Assembly (NCBI GenBank): GCA_030837785.1
Contig: JAUQYA010000083.1
Span: 1-64,000 of the forward strand
From: Albidovulum sp.
GTDB lineage: Bacteria > Pseudomonadota > Alphaproteobacteria > Rhodobacterales > Rhodobacteraceae
DNA: 64,000 bases
Reading direction: 5' to 3'
Shown here: positions 52,663-61,241 of the stretch, piece by piece
Numbering within the stretch: the first letter of the stretch is position 1
How the letters are laid out: each line of letters starts with the position of its first letter
The notes under the pieces: generated by a model
Databases searched by the model: none
Seen by the model: the letters and a program-made list of their open reading frames with translations, nothing else
Told to the model about the DNA's origin: nothing
Position numbers and translations under genes: made by a program

Positions 52663-53540
52663 GCCGCGCGGGTCCCGAACAGCCCCTGCGGGCGGAACAC
52701 CAGCACCAGCGCCACGGCGAGCGTCGCCACGATCTTCGCCAGCGTCGGCGCGAAGAAGGTGGAGATGACGCCGTCTGACAGCCCGATCAGCAGCGCCGCC
52801 AGAAGCGTGCCGCGCAAGCTACCCAGGCCGCCGATGATGACGACGATGAAGGAGAGCAGCAGCGGATCGCCCCCCATCAGGTAATGCGCCTGCTGGATCG
52901 GCACGACCAGCACGGCGGCGATGGCGGCAAGCCCCGCCCCCATCGCGAAGACCCCGGCATAGACCCGGTCGACGTTGATGCCGAAGGCGCGGGCGGTGTC
53001 GCGGTCGATCTGGGTGGCGCGCATGACGAGCCCCGCCCGGGTATGCCTGAGGATCAGCCAGACGGCGACCAGCAGGAGGACCGCCGCCGCCACGACCAGG
53101 AGCTTGTAGCCGGAATAGCCGAACCACGGCAGCTGGATGCGGAAGTTCACCGGCGCCGGGACAGGGCGCGCGTCGGGGCCAAAGAGGCTGAGTGCGGCCT
53201 GTTGCAGGATGTAGAGCAGCCCGATGGTGGCGACGATCGTCGCCTCCGGCTGGTAGTGCAGCCGTTTCAGGACCAGCGTATCGGCCAGCGCCGCGATGGC
53301 GCCGACGACGAGCGGACAGAGCACCAGCGCCACCGCGAAGGCCACGGCGGGCGGACCCGGCACCCATTGCGAGCAAAACCAGGCCAGCACCGCGCCGAGC
53401 ATGAAGAACTCGCCATGCGCGACGTTGACCACGCGCATGATGCCGAAGACGAGGCTCAGCCCCGAGGCGGTGAGCGCGAGCACCGCGGCGGTGACGAGGC
53501 CCTCCATCAGGGCGAGGAGAAGGTAGGGTCCGAAGTCCAA
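52659..53540 (-). CDS. Branched-chain-type ABC transporter permease LivH
   Basis: 293-residue permease with about eight hydrophobic segments. LivH landmarks are ASGLSLVFGIMRVVNVAHGEFFMLGAV near residue 24, VMRATQIDRDTARAFGINVDRVYAGVFAMGAGLAAIAAVL (coupling loop) near 175 and FIVVIIGGLGSLRGTLLAALLIG near 232. It is 38 bp downstream of the binding-protein gene. Confidence 0.95.
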   Translation of the reverse strand: MDFGPYLLLALMEGLVTAAVLALTASGLSLVFGIMRVVNVAHGEFFMLGAVLAWFCSQWVPGPPAVAFAVALVLCPLVVGAIAALADTLVLKRLHYQPEATIVATIGLLYILQQAALSLFGPDARPVPAPVNFRIQLPWFGYSGYKLLVVAAAVLLLVAVWLILRHTRAGLVMRATQIDRDTARAFGINVDRVYAGVFAMGAGLAAIAAVLVVPIQQAHYLMGGDPLLLSFIVVIIGGLGSLRGTLLAALLIGLSDGVISTFFAPTLAKIVATLAVALVLVFRPQGLFGTRAA

Positions 53541-53578
53541 GGCGGAAACCGGGCGGGGTCGCCCCCGCCCGCTCGGGC

Positions 53579-54865
53579 TCAGAAGCTCATCGTGGTGTAG
53601 TCGACCTCGTCGGGATAGAAGCCGTCCTCCATCGCGGTCTGGTGGACGCGGGCGAGCTTGCCGCCCTCCACCTTCGAGATCGACTGGAGTCCGAAGACCT
53701 GGTGGGTCTTGCCGTTGAAGACCTTCGGGCCCTGGGGATGGTCGTTGCCTTCCGCGAAGGCGGTCATCGCCTCCATCGCCTCGACCACCTTCTGCCGGTC
53801 GGCCGGGCCCTGATAGCCCGCCGCCGTCATCGCGTCGCGGAGGGCGAAAAGCGTTTCCCAGACCGAGAACATGTGGGCGTAGGTGGCGACATCGGCGGGG
53901 TCGGAGACCGAGGCGCCGTTGTCGTCGACGCCCACCGCGGCACGATAGAAGGTTTCGTATTCGGCCGCGTCCGCCTGCTTGTAGCGCGGGTGGCCTTCCC
54001 AGAAATGGGTGCCGTCGAGGAACTCGAGGCCGGGCGAGGCGATGTCGACGGCCTCGAGGCTGTCGATGAAGCCGAAGATCTGGGGCCGCGCGCCGGTGCC
54101 GTAAAACTCGCCCAGCTCCTTCACGAAGGTCAGCACGGCCGGGCCCACCATGACGTGATAGAGCACCTCGGTCTCGGCCGGGATCTGCGGGAAGTAGCGG
54201 GTGAAGGTGGTCTCGGTCGGCGGGATGGCGATCTGGGCGACGACCTCGCCGCCCTCAGCCGTGATGGCGGCGCTGAAATAGTCGCGGTGGTCATGGCCGA
54301 AGGCGTAGTCGGGGAAGATCATCGTGACCTTCTTGCCGAGGTTCTGCGTCACCCAGGGCGCCATCGACTGCACCTGGCTCTTCACGTCGGTGATGCCGGG
54401 CTGGAGCGTCCAGCGGTTGAGCCCGCCGGAGGCGAGCTGGTGGCCTTCGGAACAGATGACGTAGGGCACCTTCAGCTCTCCCGCCCGCGGCGCGGAGCCG
54501 GCCACGACATGCGAGAAGAGCGTGCCGAAGATCAGGTCGCAGTTTTCCTGTGCTGTCAGTTTCTCCACCACCTCGGCGCCGCGCTTGGGGTCGGTGCCGT
54601 CGTCCTCGAAGACGATCTCCACCGGGCGGCCGTTGATCCCGCCCGCCTCGTTCAGCACCTTCAGCGCCGCGGTCGCGGTGCGTTCGTACCAGCGGCCGTA
54701 GGAGGCGCCGATGCCGGTGCGGTGCAGCTGGAAGCCCAGCCTGATCGGCGCCGAGGACTGCGCCTGCGCGAAGCGGGCGCCGAGGCCGGTTGTCAGAAGC
54801 GCGCCGCCGGCGGCCATCCCCTTGAGAAGCGTGCGGCGCGAGGGAGTGATCAGCTTGTCGGTCAT
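53579..54865 (-). CDS. Liv/amide-type ABC solute-binding protein with Tat-type signal
   Basis: Periplasmic binding protein of the Peripla_BP_6 family, 428 residues. A twin-arginine leader (SRRTLLKGMAAGGALLTTG, cleavage near AQAQ) precedes the mature start PIRLGFQLHRTGIGASYGRWYERTA. Mid-protein landmarks include GGINGRPVEIVFEDDGTDPKRGAEVVEKL and KKVTMIFPDYAFGHDHRDYF. These proteins bind branched amino acids, amides, urea or aromatic acids, and the ligand is not predictable here. It starts the Liv-type operon; 156 bp without clear signals separate it from the membrane-protein gene upstream. Confidence 0.92.
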   Translation of the reverse strand: MTDKLITPSRRTLLKGMAAGGALLTTGLGARFAQAQSSAPIRLGFQLHRTGIGASYGRWYERTATAALKVLNEAGGINGRPVEIVFEDDGTDPKRGAEVVEKLTAQENCDLIFGTLFSHVVAGSAPRAGELKVPYVICSEGHQLASGGLNRWTLQPGITDVKSQVQSMAPWVTQNLGKKVTMIFPDYAFGHDHRDYFSAAITAEGGEVVAQIAIPPTETTFTRYFPQIPAETEVLYHVMVGPAVLTFVKELGEFYGTGARPQIFGFIDSLEAVDIASPGLEFLDGTHFWEGHPRYKQADAAEYETFYRAAVGVDDNGASVSDPADVATYAHMFSVWETLFALRDAMTAAGYQGPADRQKVVEAMEAMTAFAEGNDHPQGPKVFNGKTHQVFGLQSISKVEGGKLARVHQTAMEDGFYPDEVDYTTMSF

Positions 54866-55021
54866 CGGAGTCTCCGCTGTTGGGCCGGCGCGGTTCTTCG
54901 GGCTTTCCGCGCACGTCTATGGGTTTGCCTTCCGTAACGGAACAACGGGCCGGGGAGCAATGCAATTCCTTTCTCGCGCCCCCCGCTCACGGCGCCATTC
55001 GGGCCCCCGGCATGCCGCCGA

Positions 55022-56383
55022 TCAGGCGCCGGTCGGCGCGGACAGGAGCCACAGCCCGAAGACGGTGTAGGCGACCATCAGAAGGGTCATCGGCAGGTGG
55101 GTGCGAAGGGCCCGTGCATGGCCCGCGCCTGCCGCGAGCCGGAACCCGAGCAGGACCGCGAGCACATGGGCCGAGAGGATCACTGCGAACTGGAAGGTCC
55201 AGATGGCCATCACGCCCCCGCGCCGGTGCAGGAAGCCGAAGGAAACCCAGTGTTCCGGCAGGCCCAGGAGCGATGCACCCGACCCGAAGGGGTCGTCGAG
55301 GGCGGCCAGCGCGTATTGGCCATTGGTCAGGAGCGCGACGAAGTAATGCGCGACGTGATAGCCCGCCGCGATCGGCAGGAACGACAGGACCATCGGCCCG
55401 GCGAGGGTCGAGAGCCGCGTGCCTTGCGGGACGCCGGCGCGGATTGCGCCCAGGATCAGCGCGGCCGAAACGCCCCAGAACGCCACCAGCGCCACGCTGT
55501 TGATGCCGTAGACGGCCGAACGGCCGGGGAATTCCAGCGGGTTGAGGCCCAGCCGGATCAGCCACCAGAACGTCTCGTGCAGCCCGTCGAAGCTGACCGA
55601 GGCGATGAGGAGCGTGACGAAGGCCGCGGCCGAAGGTGAAAGCGCGCCCATCCGCAGCACCTGCGCGCCGGGCCATCCGGCCATCACGGTGACGCGACCC
55701 CCGGAATAGTCGGCCCAGAAGGGGGCGATGCGGGAGATCATGGCGAAATAGGCGGTCAGGAACTCTCCCTTCGGCAGCCAGTCCTCGCCCTCGGCCACGG
55801 CGAGGGCGAGGATCAGAAGGTAATAGGCCGCCACCGCGCGGGCGAGCACGAGCGGGTCGGCGGGCGAAAGCGAGACGATCTCGAACCAGGCGAAGCCGAG
55901 AAGCCCGGCGACGGCCGGCAGGTGGCCGAGGCGCGAGAGGCCGACCGAGCCCCGCCAGCCGATCAGCCGGCGCAGGGCGCGCACCGGGCCGGTCCAGGGC
56001 TCGATGTCGCGCCAGAGGTTGCCGAAGATGACGCTGGCGAGCGTGAGACCCACCCAGATCACCGTCCACACGGCGAGTGGCAGGAGGTTTTCCAGGGGAT
56101 CGCGGGTGCCCCAGACCCCCGCGGCGACGAGCGCCCAGAGAAGCGCGGCGCCGATCCAGCTCGTGACGGCGCGCGGCAGAAACGCGGGCCGTTCGAGAAG
56201 GGGGTGGGCGGCGAAGGCGGGCAGGCGGCCGGACAGAAGCGCGAGAAGCGCGGTCAGCGCCACCGCCACGCCGGCGCCGGCCAGATACCAGCCGGTGGGC
56301 AAGGTCAGGATGATGGCGCGTTCGGACGCATGGGCATGGGCCGCGCCCGGAACGAGCAGGAGCAGGGGCCAGAGCTGGCGCAT
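55022..56383 (-). CDS. Polytopic membrane protein of unknown function
   Basis: 453 residues from the ATG at 56383. A signal-like start (WPLLLLVPGAAHAHASERA) is followed by about ten hydrophobic segments. The N-terminal HAHASE and scattered conserved-looking aromatic and charged residues (FGNLWRDIEPWTGPVRALRR, AGYHVAHYFVALLTNGQYALAALDDPFGSG, LPEHWVSFGFLHRRG) suggest a transporter or membrane enzyme with possible metal-binding His. I do not recognise the family; a relation to proteins annotated as fenitrothion hydrolases is a faint possibility. The frame is open further upstream, but a signal peptide at 56383 fits best. It sits between an FAH-family gene and the Liv binding protein, all on one strand. 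Confidence 0.8.
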   Translation of the reverse strand: MRQLWPLLLLVPGAAHAHASERAIILTLPTGWYLAGAGVAVALTALLALLSGRLPAFAAHPLLERPAFLPRAVTSWIGAALLWALVAAGVWGTRDPLENLLPLAVWTVIWVGLTLASVIFGNLWRDIEPWTGPVRALRRLIGWRGSVGLSRLGHLPAVAGLLGFAWFEIVSLSPADPLVLARAVAAYYLLILALAVAEGEDWLPKGEFLTAYFAMISRIAPFWADYSGGRVTVMAGWPGAQVLRMGALSPSAAAFVTLLIASVSFDGLHETFWWLIRLGLNPLEFPGRSAVYGINSVALVAFWGVSAALILGAIRAGVPQGTRLSTLAGPMVLSFLPIAAGYHVAHYFVALLTNGQYALAALDDPFGSGASLLGLPEHWVSFGFLHRRGGVMAIWTFQFAVILSAHVLAVLLGFRLAAGAGHARALRTHLPMTLLMVAYTVFGLWLLSAPTGA

Positions 56384-56535
56384 CGGCGCGCACCGCCACC
56401 GTTGCGCGGTCAGCCGTTCCACCGCGCGCCCTGTCGGGACGGAAAACCGACGGATGTCCGACGCGGAACCGACGGCAATCCGACGGCCATCGCAGGGCCC
56501 CGGCGCCGGGCGGGGAAACCCTGCCGCCAGACCCG

Positions 56536-57234
56536 TCACTCGGCCGCGGCGATCGTCAGGTCGACCGGGGCCAGCCCGTCGATCTCGCCATGCAGCCGGT
56601 TGCCGGGGGTCACCGGGCCCACGCCCGCGGGCGTGCCGGTGTAGATCAGGTCGCCGGGGGCGAGGTGATAGAGCTTCGAGAGATGGGCGATGATCTCGGG
56701 CACCGACCAGACCATCTCGGACAGATGCGACCGCTGCACCGGCTCGCCGTCGAGGGCGAGCGTGATCGCCTGCGGACCCGGAAGGCCGAACTCGGCGGCG
56801 CGGGTGATCGGGCCGAGAACGGCGGCGTGCTCGAAGTCCTTGGCGGTGTCCCAGGGCCGGCGCTTGTCCTTCGCCACGCCCTGCAGGTCGCGCCGGGTCA
56901 TGTCGAGCCCGGCCGCGTAGCCGAAGACGAGGCCCATCGCCTGTTCCGCGGCGACGCGGAAGCCTGCCGCGCCCAGCACCACGACGAATTCCATCTCGTG
57001 GTGGAAATCCTGCGTGCCCGGCGGATAGGGGACGGTCGCGCCCGACAGCACCAGATGCGCGGGCGACTTGGTGAAGTAGAACGGAGCCTCGCGGTCGACC
57101 TCCGCCCCCATCTCCTTCGCGTGGTCGGCATAGTTGCGGCCGACGCAGAAGATGCGGGTCACCGGGTAGAAGCCGGTGCCGTCGCGCAGCGGAACGAGAA
57201 CGGGGGCGGGCGGGGGGAAGAGGATGTCGGTCAT
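56536..57234 (-). CDS. Fumarylacetoacetate hydrolase family protein
   Basis: 232 residues from the ATG at 57234. FAH-fold landmarks are IFCVGRNYADHAKEMG near residue 22, FYFTKSPAHLVLSG, the metal-binding cluster HHEMEFVVVLG near 73 (Glu pair), GLDMTRRDLQ near 107 and DLIYTGTPAGVGPVTPGN near 200. Family members are acylpyruvases, oxaloacetate decarboxylases or isomerases of aromatic degradation. It overlaps the ALDH gene by four bases (ATGA), so both are made together; a role in handling a keto-acid product is inference. Confidence 0.9.
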   Translation of the reverse strand: MTDILFPPPAPVLVPLRDGTGFYPVTRIFCVGRNYADHAKEMGAEVDREAPFYFTKSPAHLVLSGATVPYPPGTQDFHHEMEFVVVLGAAGFRVAAEQAMGLVFGYAAGLDMTRRDLQGVAKDKRRPWDTAKDFEHAAVLGPITRAAEFGLPGPQAITLALDGEPVQRSHLSEMVWSVPEIIAHLSKLYHLAPGDLIYTGTPAGVGPVTPGNRLHGEIDGLAPVDLTIAAAE

Positions 57235-59588
57235 TCGCCGTAGGGGATACAGATGTTTTTCACCTGTGTCGCGCGTAGCAGGAATTCGCGGCCCTGGCCA
57301 TCGGTCCCGCGCCAGTCGCGGTTGGCGAAGGTCCAGGTCGCCTTGAGGTTGCCGGTACTTTCGTCTTCGACCATCGCGCGGCCCTCCGGCCCGCCGCAAT
57401 ACCAGATCGCCGCCACGTCGTCGTGGGCCGCCAGCACCTTCGCAAGCTCGTCCTTCGCGCCGGTGACGATGTTGACCACGCCCCCCGGCAGGTCCGAGGT
57501 GTCGAGGACCTGATAGAGGTCGGTCGCGGCCAGGGGCATCGAGGGCGCCGGGATGGCCACCACCCGGTTCCCCATCGCGATGGCGGGCAGCACCAGGCTG
57601 AGGAAGCCGAGCAGCGGCGCATCGTCGGGGCAGGCGACGCCCATCACCCCGAAGGCTTCGGGCATGGCGAGCGTCACATGCGCCGATTTCGTCGAATGCA
57701 CCGCGCCGTCGAACTTGTCGGCCTGCGCGGCATACCAGAAGGCGCGGCGGATCGACAGCGCCACCTCGTCCGCCGGCCGCGCGACGCCCGCGGCCTTGAG
57801 CCGGGCGGCGAACTCCGCCTCCCGGGCGGCGAGGTTTTCGGCGAGGTAGTAGAGCACCTGCGCCCGGTTGTGGCCGGTGGCCTTGCCCCAGCCCTTCGCA
57901 GAGTGTGCCGCCTCCACCGCGTTGCGGATGTCCTTGCGGCTGCCGAGGCCGGCAAGGCCGATCTCGCGCCCCTTCGCCACGACCGCCCAGGAATAGCCCG
58001 AGTCGGGCCGCTTCTGCGCACCCCCGATGTAGAGCTTCGCCGTCCGGTCGATCGGCGCGGGACCATCGGCCGGGGTGCCGGGGCGGGGGCTCGCATCCAG
58101 CCGCCGCGGCTCCGCCTCGGGCCTCGGTTTCGGGGCGGGCGGGGCGAGATACTCGCGCATCCCCTCGCGCCCGCCCTCGCGGCCGAACCCGCTTTCACGG
58201 TAGCCGCCGAAGCCGGCGGCCGCATCGAAGACGTTGGTGGAGTTGATCCAGACCACGCCGGCCCTGACCTTCGCAGCGATGTCGAGCGCGAGGCTGATGT
58301 TCTCCGACCAGATCGAGGCGGCAAGGCCGTATCGGGTGTTGTTGGCAAGCTCCACCGCCTCCTCCGGCGTGCGGAAGCTGGTGAGCGTGGCGACGGGGCC
58401 GAAGATTTCGACCTCCGACACGATGTTCGCAGGCGCCACGCCGGTGAGGAAGCCGGGGGCGAAGAAGCAGCCCTGCGGCGGAAGCGGGGTTGCGGCCTGG
58501 TGCAGCACCGCGCCCTGCGCCTCGCCCTGCGCGACGAGGTCGCGGATGCGGGAAAGCTGGGTGGCATCGACGATGGCGCCGACGTCGGTCGACTTGTCCA
58601 GCGGATCGCCGACGCGCAGCTTCGCCATCCGCGCTGCGAGCCGCCGCTGGAAGGTTTCCGCCACCGCCTCGGCGACGAGGATGCGCGATCCTGCGCAGCA
58701 GACCTGGCCCTGGTTGAACCAGATCGCGTCCACCACGCCCTCGACCGCGGCGTCGAGATCGGCGTCGGCGAAGACGACGAAGGGCGACTTGCCGCCGAGT
58801 TCCAGGGTCAGTTTCTTTCCGGTGCCCGCGGTGGCCCGGCGGATCGCCCGGCCGACCTCGGTGGAGCCGGTGAAGGCGATCTTGTCGACCTCCGAGCCGA
58901 CCAGCGCCGCGCCGGTCGCGCCGTCGCCGGTGACGATGTTGACGACGCCCCTCGGCAGCCCGATCTCGGCGCAGATTTCGGCGAAGGCGAGGGCCGTGAG
59001 CGGCGTCTGTTCGGCGGGCTTCAGCACCACCGTGTTGCCGGCGGCGAGCGCGGGCGCGATCTTCCAGGCCAGCATCAGCAGCGGAAAGTTCCACGGGATG
59101 ATCTGGCCGCAGACGCCGACCGGCCGGTGGCCGGGAAACTCCTCCTCCAGCAGCTCGGCCCAGCCGGCGTGGTGGTAGAAGTGGCGGGCGACGAGCGGCA
59201 CGTCGATGTCGCGGGCTTCGCGGATCGGCTTGCCGTTGTCGAGCGTCTCGAGCACGGCAAGGAAGCGTTCGCGCTTCTGCACATGGCGGGCGAGCGCGTA
59301 GAGCCACTTCGCCCGCTCGTGGCCGGACAGGTGCGACCAGCGGGGCAGGGCGGCGCGGGCGGATTTCACCGCCGCCGCCACGTCCGACGCAGAGCCCTGG
59401 GCGACCTCGGCCAGCACCTCACCGGTGGCGGGGCTGGCGGTGGCGAAGGTCCTGGCGCCCGCGACGAAGCCGCCGTCGATGTAGTGGCCGAAGCGGCCGC
59501 GCGCCTTCAGCCAGGCCATGACCTCGCCCGAAGCCTCGGGGGCGGGGCCGTAGTCCATCGTCTTCAGGATTTCGCTCACGCTGGGCAT
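57231..59588 (-). CDS. Two-domain aldehyde dehydrogenase (ALDH16 type)
   Basis: 785 residues: a full ALDH domain (about 30-485), a Pro/Arg-rich linker (about 486-520), then a second ALDH-like domain (about 520-785). Domain one has the catalytic Glu263 in TLELGGKSP and catalytic Cys297 in FNQGQVCCAGSR. Domain two keeps ALDH features (KLYIGGAQKRPDSGYSW, VTLAMPEAFGVMGVACPDDAPLLGFLSL) but has no matching catalytic Cys, so it is probably structural. This is the ALDH16 plan, whose bacterial example from Loktanella has been crystallised. It follows deoC (81 bp) and overlaps the FAH gene, suggesting that it oxidises acetaldehyde from deoxyribose-5-phosphate cleavage. Confidence 0.93.
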   Translation of the reverse strand: MPSVSEILKTMDYGPAPEASGEVMAWLKARGRFGHYIDGGFVAGARTFATASPATGEVLAEVAQGSASDVAAAVKSARAALPRWSHLSGHERAKWLYALARHVQKRERFLAVLETLDNGKPIREARDIDVPLVARHFYHHAGWAELLEEEFPGHRPVGVCGQIIPWNFPLLMLAWKIAPALAAGNTVVLKPAEQTPLTALAFAEICAEIGLPRGVVNIVTGDGATGAALVGSEVDKIAFTGSTEVGRAIRRATAGTGKKLTLELGGKSPFVVFADADLDAAVEGVVDAIWFNQGQVCCAGSRILVAEAVAETFQRRLAARMAKLRVGDPLDKSTDVGAIVDATQLSRIRDLVAQGEAQGAVLHQAATPLPPQGCFFAPGFLTGVAPANIVSEVEIFGPVATLTSFRTPEEAVELANNTRYGLAASIWSENISLALDIAAKVRAGVVWINSTNVFDAAAGFGGYRESGFGREGGREGMREYLAPPAPKPRPEAEPRRLDASPRPGTPADGPAPIDRTAKLYIGGAQKRPDSGYSWAVVAKGREIGLAGLGSRKDIRNAVEAAHSAKGWGKATGHNRAQVLYYLAENLAAREAEFAARLKAAGVARPADEVALSIRRAFWYAAQADKFDGAVHSTKSAHVTLAMPEAFGVMGVACPDDAPLLGFLSLVLPAIAMGNRVVAIPAPSMPLAATDLYQVLDTSDLPGGVVNIVTGAKDELAKVLAAHDDVAAIWYCGGPEGRAMVEDESTGNLKATWTFANRDWRGTDGQGREFLLRATQVKNICIPYGE

Positions 59589-59635
59589 CCGGGTGGTGTT
59601 CTTTCATCTTGCCAAGGACAGGGCGGATCGGGCGC

Positions 59636-59657
59636 CACCCGTGCTGGCGCACGGGTG
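59636..59657 (-). promoter_or_regulatory. Perfect hairpin between deoC and the ALDH16-type gene
   Basis: CACCCGTG pairs exactly with CACGGGTG around the loop CTGGCG, 13 bases after the deoC stop (minus strand) and about 48 bases before the ALDH start. No U-tract follows. It could protect the deoC message end or adjust relative expression of the two genes. Confidence 0.5.
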
Positions 59658-59669
59658 ACGGAAGGATGC

Positions 59670-60644
59670 TCACGCCAGCGCATGGCGCGAGGACGCCGCA
59701 TAGCGTCCCGTCACGTGATGTTCCAGTTGCCGCTCGATGTCGGCGAGCATCGAGGAGGCGCCAAGGCGGAAGAGGTCGGGCGAGAGCCAGTCGTTGCCCA
59801 TCTCCTCCTTCATCAGGATCTGCCAGGCGATCGCATCCTTCGCGGTCTTCATGCCCCCTGCCGGCTTGAAGCCGATGCGAAAGCCGGTGCGCTCGCCGTA
59901 GTCGCGGAGCGCGCGGACCATCACCAGCGACACCGGCAGGGTGGCGTTCACGCCCTCCTTGCCGGTCGAGGTCTTGATGAAATCGGCGCCGGCCTGCATC
60001 GCCACCATGCTGGACTTGTAGACGTTCCTGAGCGTCCTGAGGTCGCCCGTCGCCAGGATCGCCTTCATGTGCGCCGTGCCGCAAGCCTCGCGCATCGCCG
60101 TCACCTCGTCGTAAAGCGCCGGCCAGTTCGCGTCGAGCACATGGGCGCGGGTGATGACGATGTCGATCTCGTCGGCGCCCTGATCCACCGCATAGCGGAT
60201 TTCGGCAAGCCGCAGGTCGAGCGGCATCAGCCCGGCCGGAAATCCGGTGGCGACGGAGGCGACCGGAATCCCGCTGCCGCGCAGCGCCCGGACGGCGGCG
60301 GCGACCATCGTCGGATAGACGCAGACCGCGCCGGTCCTCAGCCGGTCGAGCCCGAGGCCCGCCATCACATGGTCGGCCACGGGCCGCGCCGCCTTGGCGC
60401 AGAGCCGCCGCACCCGGTCCTCGGTGTCGTCGCCGGAAAGGGTGGTCAGGTCCATGCAGCGGATGGCGTTCACCAGCCAGGCCGCCTGCCATTCCTTCTT
60501 CACCGTCCGCCTCGTGGTCAGGGTCGCGGCGCGCCGCTCGGCCGCGGGCGTGTTGACCGCGACCTGCTCGAACCAGTCGGTCTGCAGCGGAACGCCCCGG
60601 TTGCGTCCAGCGTTGGAAAGCCCTGTCGCTCCGGTGGTGGTCAT
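59670..60644 (-). CDS. deoC: Deoxyribose-phosphate aldolase
   Basis: Splits 2-deoxyribose-5-phosphate into glyceraldehyde-3-phosphate and acetaldehyde, the step that feeds deoxynucleoside carbon into central metabolism. The 324-residue product from the ATG at 60644 has CVYPTMVAAAVRAL near residue 108, DEIDIVITRAHVL near 155, the Schiff-base lysine region ADFIKTSTGKEG near 235 and RIGFKPAGGMKTAKDA near 265. The 90-residue N-terminal part is longer than in E. coli DeoC and matches the long (eukaryote-like) class. Tandem repeats and a palindrome lie upstream. Confidence 0.95.
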   Translation of the reverse strand: MTTTGATGLSNAGRNRGVPLQTDWFEQVAVNTPAAERRAATLTTRRTVKKEWQAAWLVNAIRCMDLTTLSGDDTEDRVRRLCAKAARPVADHVMAGLGLDRLRTGAVCVYPTMVAAAVRALRGSGIPVASVATGFPAGLMPLDLRLAEIRYAVDQGADEIDIVITRAHVLDANWPALYDEVTAMREACGTAHMKAILATGDLRTLRNVYKSSMVAMQAGADFIKTSTGKEGVNATLPVSLVMVRALRDYGERTGFRIGFKPAGGMKTAKDAIAWQILMKEEMGNDWLSPDLFRLGASSMLADIERQLEHHVTGRYAASSRHALA

Positions 60645-60667
60645 CGCTTGTCCCGTCCGCGGCCCGG

Positions 60668-60711
60668 CCCGATCGTCGCCCGATCGTCGCCCGATCATCG
60701 CCCGATCATCG
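60668..60711 (-). repeat. Four 11-bp tandem repeats upstream of deoC
   Basis: Units CCCGATCGTCG (two copies) and CCCGATCATCG (two copies), directly adjacent, 24-67 bp upstream of the deoC start. They probably lie in the leader or promoter of deoC. The pairwise identity suggests two rounds of duplication. Confidence 0.92.
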
Positions 60712-60754
60712 CATGACAGGCTAGCTTTTGTCCGCAGCAACTGCAACGCACCCC

Positions 60755-60772
60755 TTTGACCGGAAGGTCAAA
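60755..60772. promoter_or_regulatory. Perfect palindromic operator candidate between deoC and the divergent gene
   Basis: TTTGACC and its exact complement GGTCAAA flank the spacer GGAA. It lies 111-128 bp upstream of deoC and 114-131 bp upstream of the divergent 116-aa gene, in a locally AT-richer stretch (CGCACCCCTTTGACC ... AAAAATGCATCG). An 18-bp perfect dyad in the only divergent gap of this region is a good operator candidate; the regulator is unknown. Confidence 0.6.
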
Positions 60773-60885
60773 AATGCATCGTTTCCGGATTCGCCCCGGA
60801 TTCGCCGTTGACTCGGGCCGCGAAACCGGCGGGAAACGGGGCGGGTGGCGGCGGCAGGGTGCCGCGGTTTGGGCGTGGCCGGACG

Positions 60886-61236
60886 ATGACGGGGGCGGGT
60901 ACAGGCGCATCGGGTGATCTCGACAAGGTGCAGTTCGCGATCGAGCGCCTGCTCGATGCGCCGGACGGCTGGCGGGCGCTGGTGCGCGACATGGTCGGCC
61001 GCTGGCCAGAGGCGCCGGCGGGCGAGCTGATCCTTGCCATCGTCACCGCGGCGGCCGAGATCGAGGCGACGTTCGGCCCCGGCAGCCCGGCGCGCGACGG
61101 GGCCGGGCGCGGCTGGCGGCTTGCGGGCCTTCTCGGTGTCGACCTCTACGCGATGCAGGCGGCCGGCCTGCCGCACGGGCGCGCGGGTGACCTGCCCGGC
61201 TACTGGATGATCGACCCCTATTTCCGCGACCTCTGA
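60886..61236 (+). CDS. Conserved hypothetical protein, 116 aa
   Basis: Unknown function; no signal peptide or membrane helix. From the ATG at 60886 the product has 116 residues with a compact mixed fold (LDKVQFAIERLLDAPDGWRALVRDMV, LAGLLGVDLYAMQAAGLPHGRAGDLPGYWMIDPYFRDL). Earlier in-frame starts add only a Gly/Arg-rich stretch. It is divergent from deoC and its stop lies five bases before the end of uraH, which is convergent. Its place between deoxyribose and ureide genes hints at a link with nucleotide catabolism, nothing more. Confidence 0.75.
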   Translation: MTGAGTGASGDLDKVQFAIERLLDAPDGWRALVRDMVGRWPEAPAGELILAIVTAAAEIEATFGPGSPARDGAGRGWRLAGLLGVDLYAMQAAGLPHGRAGDLPGYWMIDPYFRDL

Positions 61237-61241
61237 GCCCT

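Noticed and set aside
57423..60716. Plus-strand frame of 1097 codons opposite the ALDH16-type gene and deoC
   Set aside because: Both genes on the minus strand are supported by catalytic motifs; the opposite frame has none.
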